DNA from: Clostridia bacterium
GTDB lineage: Bacteria; Bacillota; DSM-16504; Desulfitibacterales; Desulfitibacteraceae
Reading direction: 5' to 3'
Length of the DNA: 10,779 bases
NCBI GenBank assembly: GCA_018333845.1
Contig: JAGXSK010000258.1
Coordinates: forward strand, 1-10,779
Shown here: positions 6,146-10,779 of the stretch, in pieces
How the letters are laid out: each line of letters begins with the position of its first letter
How positions within the stretch are numbered: the stretch's first letter is position 1
Notes under the pieces: model-generated
The model's database searches: none
What the model saw: the letters and a program-made list of their open reading frames with translations, nothing else
Told to the model about the DNA's origin: nothing
Program-made: the position numbers and the translations under genes

Positions 6146-9100
6146 ATGGTAATTGAAAATGAATTTAACGAACTGAATATTTCCCAGATACCAGCACTAG
6201 AAGTCTTGAAAAACCTCGGATATACCTATATCCCTGCAGAAGAAGCAGAAGCTAAAAGGGGAAACCTATATAATGTAGTCTTAAAAGACATTCTGCAGGC
6301 CCAACTTATAAAGATCAACAGCTATGAATATAAAGGTAAACACTATCAGTTCTCGCTGAAAAACATTCAGCAGGCCATGCAGGATCTTGATGAGGGATTA
6401 ACTGATGGGCTGGTTAAAACTAACGAAAAAATTTATGACTCACTAATGCTAGGGCGCAGCTATCCAGAGAAGCTGCCTGACAGTGGGGGGGTTAGATCCT
6501 TTAGCATTAACTTTATTGACTGGGATACTCCTGTCAACAATCTCTTTCATGTTGTGGAAGAATTTAGAGTGGAAAGAGAAGACGGCCAGGGAACTATCAG
6601 ACCGGATATAGTGCTGTTTGTAAACGGCATTCCCTTTGCTGTTATTGAGTGTAAAAAATCATCCATTGCAGTGAACCAAGGTATTGAACAAATGATCAGG
6701 AACCAGTCCAAGAATTATGCTCCTAACCTCTTTAAGTTTATCCAGGTAGTTATGGCCACCAACAAAAACGAGACTAAATATGCAACCTGTTCTACCCCTA
6801 AGAAGTTTTGGACCATATGGAAAGAAGAGCATGAAGGTTGGCTGCAGGAGCAGTTGTCACAGGTGGTAAAGGGAAGAATACCAACCAACCAGGATAAGAA
6901 CATTGTTTCTCTATTCCATCCTCACAGGCTTTTGGAGCTCACACAGTTTTTTACCCTTTTTGAGAAAAACGTTAAAAAAATAGCCAGATACCAGCAGTAC
7001 TTTGCCATTAAAGAAATCATCAAAACCATACAGAAGTATGATAGTTCCGGCAATCGGCAATCCGGTGTTATTTGGCATACCCAGGGATCTGGCAAATCCT
7101 TGACCATGGTTATGCTGGCCAAATACATATTGTCAGAGCTTATGAAGGTTAACCCTAAAATAATCCTAGTATCAGATAGAATAGATCTAGATAAGCAGAT
7201 ACACCGGGTCTTTACCCATACCAGATTAAAGGCTGCTAGAGCAAGCAGCGGTCAAAACTTAGTAGAACTTATCAATGATAATGGAGCAGATATTATTTCT
7301 ACTTTAGTCCATAAATTTGATACAGCTTCCAAGAACCAAAAACCAGTACCCTCAAAAGACATCTTTGTATTAGTTGATGAATCCCACCGCACCCAATACG
7401 GTGAGCTGCATATCAAGATGAAGCGGGTATTTCCCAATGCATGTTATATTGGCTTTACCGGCACCCCCCTGATGAAAAAAGAAAAGAGCACCATGAGCAA
7501 ATTCGGAAAGCTTATTCACAAGTACACAATTAAAGACGGGGTAGATGATAAAGCCATTGTTCCACTTCTTTATGAAGGTAAAATGGTTGAGCAAACTGTA
7601 AACCGTAAGGCCATAGACAACCAACTTGATATCATCATAAGAAACTTAAACCACAAGCAAAAAGATGAGGTAAAGAAAAAGTGGAGCAGGTTTGAAAAAA
7701 TTGCCTCATCGGAGCAGAGGCTAAGACTAATTGCCTTTGATATTAATGTACACTTTCTAAACAACTATAAGACCAGGGGCTCCCAATTTAAAGCCATGTT
7801 GGCTACTAACTCTAAGATAGAAGCAGTAAAATACTTGGAAGCTTTTGAAGAGTTGGGGGACCTTAACTGTGCAGTAGTCATTTCCCCTCCAGATCAGCGG
7901 GAGGGCTATGACCAGGTGGATGAGGAGTCCAAGGACAGGGTACGCAAGTTCTGGGCAAAAATGATGGACAAGTATGGAGATGAAGAAAAATATGAAGACT
8001 CTATCAAGGATGAGTTTGTTAACGGTGACGAGTTGGATCTCTTGATTGTAGTGGATAAATTACTTACAGGCTTTGACGCCCCAAGGGCAACCCTTCTTTA
8101 TATTGACAAACCCATGAAGGAACATACCCTGCTGCAGGCAATTGCCAGAGTCAACAGACTATTTGAAGGAAAAGACTACGGCTTTATCATTGATTACAGG
8201 GGATTAATACAAGAACTAAATGAAGCCATGGAAGCATATTCAGGTGCAGGCCTGGAAAACTTTGAAGGAAAAGACCTAAAGGGTGCTTTAATAGATGTCA
8301 TAAATGTAGTGGGCATGTTAAGGCAGGCTTATACCAATCTTATAAATATCTTTGTGCCTGTCAAGAACAAAAATGACAAGGAAGAGTATGAGCTGCTCCT
8401 GGCAAATGAGGAAACAAGAAGTGATTTCTATGATGCACTAAGCCTATTTGGCAGGTATCTAGCCATAGCTTTAGAGTCTGAGCGTGTCTATAATGCCCTG
8501 GGTGATGATGGGATAGCTAAATATAAGAGAGACATTAAGTTTTACCAGGAACTGCGGGCATCAGTAAAGCTCAGGTACTCAGACACTATTGACCATAAAG
8601 AGTATGAAGCAAAAATGCAAAAGCTCATGGATAACTATATCGCTGCTGAAGAAGTAATTAGAATAACTAATCCGGTAGACATTTTAGATGAAGAAGGCAT
8701 TGAACAGGAATTAACTAGACTGGAAACCCCAAGGGCAAAAGCAGATGCCATCAGGACTAGAATGTCAAAGAGGATTGAAACAAAATATGATGAAAACCCA
8801 GCTTATTACAAGAAGTTTTCAGAACGGATAGAAGAAGTGCTTCAGGAATATAAGGATAAGAGGATATCAGATGCAGAATACCTGAAGAAAATGTCTGATA
8901 TTATGAAGGACTTCAGGCAGGGACACTCTGGTACCAAGTATCCTGAAAAAATAAAAAACCATTCCCATGCCCAGGCCTTTTACGGAGTGGTAAAGGAAGT
9001 ACTTGAAGAAGGAAATAGTTATAAGTCTTCAGATGCTGGAACAGTCAATGAAGCAAGAGAGATATACAACTATGAAAACATCCTTGCAGACATAGCAATT

Positions 9101-9292
9101 GATATAGATATAATTATCGATAAACACAGCAAAGTTGACTGGCATGATAATGTTGATGTTCATAATAAAATAGCCCAGGAGATTGATGATCTTCTATATC
9201 TTTATGGTAAAAAACACCCCATTAATCTGGACTATAATCAGATTGACAGAATTATTGAGAACGTAAAAACTGTAGCATTAAGAAGGTATTAG
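6146..9292 (+). CDS. hsdR: Type I restriction-modification endonuclease/translocase subunit R
   Basis: HsdR pumps unmethylated DNA past the bound complex using ATP and cuts it far from the site. The 1048 residues match the usual 1000-1100. The N-terminal nuclease has RPDIVLF (152-158) and IECKK (167-171), a PD-(D/E)xK core with D154, E168 and K170. The SF2 motor follows: Walker A TQGSGKS (312-318), DESH (411-414), FTGTP (437-441), LLTGFDAP (639-646) and QAIARVNR (664-671). The helical C-terminus (about 750-1048) would bind the methylase core. GGAGGTGA at 6135-6142 is the ribosome binding site, 14 bases after hsdS. All catalytic motifs are present, so restriction should be active. A G7 run at 6485-6491 lies in the nuclease-side coding sequence. 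Confidence 0.96.
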   Translation: MVIENEFNELNISQIPALEVLKNLGYTYIPAEEAEAKRGNLYNVVLKDILQAQLIKINSYEYKGKHYQFSLKNIQQAMQDLDEGLTDGLVKTNEKIYDSLMLGRSYPEKLPDSGGVRSFSINFIDWDTPVNNLFHVVEEFRVEREDGQGTIRPDIVLFVNGIPFAVIECKKSSIAVNQGIEQMIRNQSKNYAPNLFKFIQVVMATNKNETKYATCSTPKKFWTIWKEEHEGWLQEQLSQVVKGRIPTNQDKNIVSLFHPHRLLELTQFFTLFEKNVKKIARYQQYFAIKEIIKTIQKYDSSGNRQSGVIWHTQGSGKSLTMVMLAKYILSELMKVNPKIILVSDRIDLDKQIHRVFTHTRLKAARASSGQNLVELINDNGADIISTLVHKFDTASKNQKPVPSKDIFVLVDESHRTQYGELHIKMKRVFPNACYIGFTGTPLMKKEKSTMSKFGKLIHKYTIKDGVDDKAIVPLLYEGKMVEQTVNRKAIDNQLDIIIRNLNHKQKDEVKKKWSRFEKIASSEQRLRLIAFDINVHFLNNYKTRGSQFKAMLATNSKIEAVKYLEAFEELGDLNCAVVISPPDQREGYDQVDEESKDRVRKFWAKMMDKYGDEEKYEDSIKDEFVNGDELDLLIVVDKLLTGFDAPRATLLYIDKPMKEHTLLQAIARVNRLFEGKDYGFIIDYRGLIQELNEAMEAYSGAGLENFEGKDLKGALIDVINVVGMLRQAYTNLINIFVPVKNKNDKEEYELLLANEETRSDFYDALSLFGRYLAIALESERVYNALGDDGIAKYKRDIKFYQELRASVKLRYSDTIDHKEYEAKMQKLMDNYIAAEEVIRITNPVDILDEEGIEQELTRLETPRAKADAIRTRMSKRIETKYDENPAYYKKFSERIEEVLQEYKDKRISDAEYLKKMSDIMKDFRQGHSGTKYPEKIKNHSHAQAFYGVVKEVLEEGNSYKSSDAGTVNEAREIYNYENILADIAIDIDIIIDKHSKVDWHDNVDVHNKIAQEIDDLLYLYGKKHPINLDYNQIDRIIENVKTVALRRY

Positions 9293-9295
9293 CAC

Positions 9296-10018
9296 ATGGA
9301 AAAGCATTCAATAGCTTATCAAGGAAAAGACATAGAGTTTGAAGTTCTTAGGAAGAATGTAAAGAATATTAATTTAAGAATTAGGCCAGATATGTCCATT
9401 ATGGTTTCAGCTAACCCCAAGGTTCCCTTGGAATTCATCAAGGATTTTGTGAAACAAAAATCCCCATGGATTTTAAAAGGTATTAAGTACTTTAAGGAGG
9501 TTCAACCTGAACAATACAATGACAGAGAGTATGTCAGCGGAGAGACTTTTAAATACCTAGGAAGACAATACAGGTTAAAGGTAGAAGAGGTGGAGCAGGA
9601 AAGTATTAAATATCAAAGAGGCTTTATCATCCTTCAGGTACAGGATAAAACAAACTTTAAGAGGAAGAAACAACTGGTTCAAAAGTGGTTTAGAGAAAAA
9701 GCCGCTGTAAACTTTCATGAGTCTTTGGATAGAGTTTATCCATTGTTAGAGAAATACGGTGTAAAAAAACCGGAGATTAAGATCAGGGATATGAAGAGCA
9801 GGTGGGGTTCTTGTAATAGGAGCAAAGGAATAATCACCCTCAACCTTAAGCTGATCAATGCCCCAAAATGCTGTATTGATTATGTAATTCTTCATGAGCT
9901 GATCCACTTTAAATACAGGAATCATAACAGCGATTTTTATAACTTTCTTACTTCGTTGATGCCTGACTGGAAACAAAGGAAAGAGATTCTAGATGAAGAA
10001 GTTGTGCGAGGGCTGTAA
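9296..10018 (+). CDS. YgjP-like zinc metallopeptidase (DUF45/M48-like)
   Basis: The 240 residues fit the YgjP/DUF45 family of small soluble metallopeptidases (about 230-250 residues). A beta-rich N-terminal half (about 1-120) is followed by a helical zinc-binding domain. KSRWGSC (167-173) is the family signature. HELIH (200-204) supplies two zinc ligands and the catalytic glutamate E201; H210 in RNHNSDFY is the likely third ligand. No signal peptide or membrane segment is seen, so it is cytoplasmic. It starts three bases after the hsdR stop, with AGAAGGT at 9281-9287 as ribosome binding site, and so is the last gene of the hsd operon. Such proteins are often found next to hsdR. Substrate is unknown; proteolytic control of HsdR, as ClpXP does elsewhere, is one possibility but unproven. 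Confidence 0.88.
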   Translation: MEKHSIAYQGKDIEFEVLRKNVKNINLRIRPDMSIMVSANPKVPLEFIKDFVKQKSPWILKGIKYFKEVQPEQYNDREYVSGETFKYLGRQYRLKVEEVEQESIKYQRGFIILQVQDKTNFKRKKQLVQKWFREKAAVNFHESLDRVYPLLEKYGVKKPEIKIRDMKSRWGSCNRSKGIITLNLKLINAPKCCIDYVILHELIHFKYRNHNSDFYNFLTSLMPDWKQRKEILDEEVVRGL

Positions 10019-10024
10019 TATAGC

Positions 10025-10071
10025 AGGTTGTTATATCAACCTATGGACTACTTGATGTATGTACTTTTTTT
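10025..10071 (+). terminator. Weak terminator candidate after the hsd operon
   Basis: AGGTTG (10025-10030) pairs with CAACCT (10037-10042) around TTATAT, beginning seven bases after the metallopeptidase stop. The T7 run (10065-10071) is about 22 bases further on, too far for a classic terminator. A second arm pair, TACTTGA (10049-10055) and TCAAGTA (10071-10077), brackets the T-run. Confidence 0.35.
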
Positions 10072-10078
10072 CAAGTAA

Positions 10079-10107
10079 TTGCAATACCCTATTTAATAGG
10101 GTATAAT
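10079..10107 (+). promoter_or_regulatory. Promoter of the toxin-antitoxin operon
   Basis: TTGCAA (10079-10084) and a perfect TATAAT (10102-10107) have a 17-base spacer. Transcription should begin near 10113-10115. The spacer is almost entirely filled by a palindrome, so a bound repressor would exclude RNA polymerase. Confidence 0.82.
10084..10104 (+). promoter_or_regulatory. Palindromic operator of the toxin-antitoxin operon
   Basis: ATACCCTATT (10084-10093) and AATAGGGTAT (10095-10104) are exact inverted repeats around a central T, a 21-bp perfect palindrome. It runs from the last -35 base into the -10 hexamer. It is the obvious binding site for the HTH antitoxin dimer encoded by the second gene, giving autoregulation. 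Confidence 0.82.
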
Positions 10108-10115
10108 GAAAATGC

Positions 10116-10122
10116 AGGTGAT
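10116..10122 (+). promoter_or_regulatory. Shine-Dalgarno deciding the toxin start
   Basis: AGGTGAT lies seven bases before ATG 10130. The in-frame ATG at 10106 overlaps the -10 hexamer and would be upstream of the transcript, so 10130 is the start. Confidence 0.75.
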
Positions 10123-10129
10123 AGATTTG

Positions 10130-10468
10130 ATGCGAGAATTTATTATATTACCAGAGTTTGATAAAAACTGGTCAGCAGCTGGATTAGATGATGATGATTT
10201 AAGGAAGCTTCAACTGTATTTATCTAGAAGTCCTAAAAGTGGAGCTGTAATTCCAGGAACAGATGGTTTGAGAAAAGTTCGTTGGTTGACTAGTAAGAAA
10301 GGAAAAAGAACAGGCATCAGATGTATCTACATTGATTTTGCTTTTTATAAAAAGATTTATTTGTTGACTGCATATACTAAAAGTACCAAAGAAGATTTGA
10401 CTGAAAATGATAAGAAGCAGATGCGTTTTTTAGTTAATGTTTTGAAGAAAGAATTGGAAGGGAAGTGA
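10130..10468 (+). CDS. higB: HigB/RelE-type toxin of a type II toxin-antitoxin pair
   Basis: The 112 residues follow the RelE/HigB fold family: a short N-terminal helix-strand region beginning MREFIILPEFDKNW, then GLRKVRW (46-52), GKRTGIRCIYID (58-69) and LLTAYTKSTKEDLT (78-91), closing with a basic helix ending KKELEGK. Toxins of this group act as ribosome-dependent mRNA endonucleases that stop translation until the antitoxin binds them. The basic K/R residues in the central strands are the expected RNA-contact and catalytic region; no single residue can be proven catalytic from sequence. Toxin-first order with the antitoxin four bases downstream is typical of HigBA. The pair has its own promoter and operator, separate from the hsd operon. 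The family is clear; activity is inferred. Confidence 0.85.
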   Translation: MREFIILPEFDKNWSAAGLDDDDLRKLQLYLSRSPKSGAVIPGTDGLRKVRWLTSKKGKRTGIRCIYIDFAFYKKIYLLTAYTKSTKEDLTENDKKQMRFLVNVLKKELEGK

Positions 10469-10472
10469 TATT

Positions 10473-10778
10473 ATGAAGTTAGGCGAAAGTATCATTAAAG
10501 GTTTAAATGAAGCAGTTGAATATGAAAGGGGAAATATAAAGGCCAAGAGACAGGTAATAAAGACTGTAGCTGTTCCTACTTATAAGGCCGATAGAATAAA
10601 AAAGATTAGAGCAAAGACAGGCTTGAGTCAAGCAGTTTTCTCAAACGTACTTGGAGTCTCAGTAAAAACAGTAGAGGCCTGGGAGGGTGGTAGAAATATT
10701 CCTAGTGGAACAGCCCAAAGATTACTTGCAATCATTGATAAAGATCCAGAAATTATTAGAAAGCATATTTTGAGATAA
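10473..10778 (+). CDS. higA: HigA-type helix-turn-helix antitoxin
   Basis: The 101-residue protein has an N-terminal segment (1-36, KLGESIIKGLNEAVEYERG, with K/R-rich residues after it) that probably wraps the toxin, and an XRE/HTH_3 DNA-binding domain (about 38-90). The helix-turn-helix is RAKTGLSQAVFSNVLGVS (46-63) with recognition helix VKTVEAWEGG (64-73). It would neutralise the upstream toxin and repress the operon through the palindrome at 10084-10104. The ribosome binding site is GGGAAGTGA, overlapping the toxin stop codon, so translation of the two is coupled. The gene is complete, ending one base before the window edge. Confidence 0.88.
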   Translation: MKLGESIIKGLNEAVEYERGNIKAKRQVIKTVAVPTYKADRIKKIRAKTGLSQAVFSNVLGVSVKTVEAWEGGRNIPSGTAQRLLAIIDKDPEIIRKHILR

Positions 10779-10779
10779 T

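Noticed and set aside
7252..7764. Cluster of minus-strand frames opposite hsdR
   Set aside because: All lie within the helicase-coding region of hsdR and mirror its codons; no motif or ribosome binding site supports them.

Overview
The window looks like chromosomal DNA from a low-G+C Firmicute, most likely in the Clostridia. The genes are AT-rich with strong AGGAGG-type ribosome binding sites and TTGACA/TATAAT promoters, and all six tRNA genes encode their CCA ends. I cannot name a genus. Every supported gene lies on the + strand.

Positions 1-1401 hold two housekeeping genes, rph (RNase PH) and rdgB (the XTP/dITP pyrophosphatase), translationally overlapped. Positions 1513-2164 are a complete tRNA transcription unit. 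A perfect-consensus promoter is followed by a short leader hairpin, tRNA genes Gly(TCC)-Arg(TCT)-His(GTG)-Gln(TTG)-Lys(TTT)-Leu(TAG), and a strong intrinsic terminator.

Positions 2287-10018 are a defence operon driven by a recognisable promoter. Its genes are a half-size specificity protein with one target-recognition domain, hsdM, a short protein matching only the C-terminal part of DinD, a full two-domain hsdS, hsdR, and a YgjP/M48-like zinc metallopeptidase. The genes overlap by 1-4 bases or are separated by 3-14 bases, so they are probably co-transcribed. HsdM, HsdS and HsdR give a standard type I restriction-modification enzyme whose key motifs are all intact. The half-S, DinD-C and metallopeptidase are the unusual accessory parts. 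They could supply an alternative specificity, a link to DNA damage, and protein turnover, but these roles are inference.

Positions 10079-10778 carry a toxin-first HigBA/RelE-type toxin-antitoxin pair. A 21-bp perfect palindrome fills the promoter between -35 and -10, a likely autoregulatory operator. The combination behind a tRNA array suggests an accessory defence region, although no integrase, transposase or flanking repeat is visible. The best candidate for something little described is the six-gene operon with its stand-alone DinD C-terminal domain and extra half-S.
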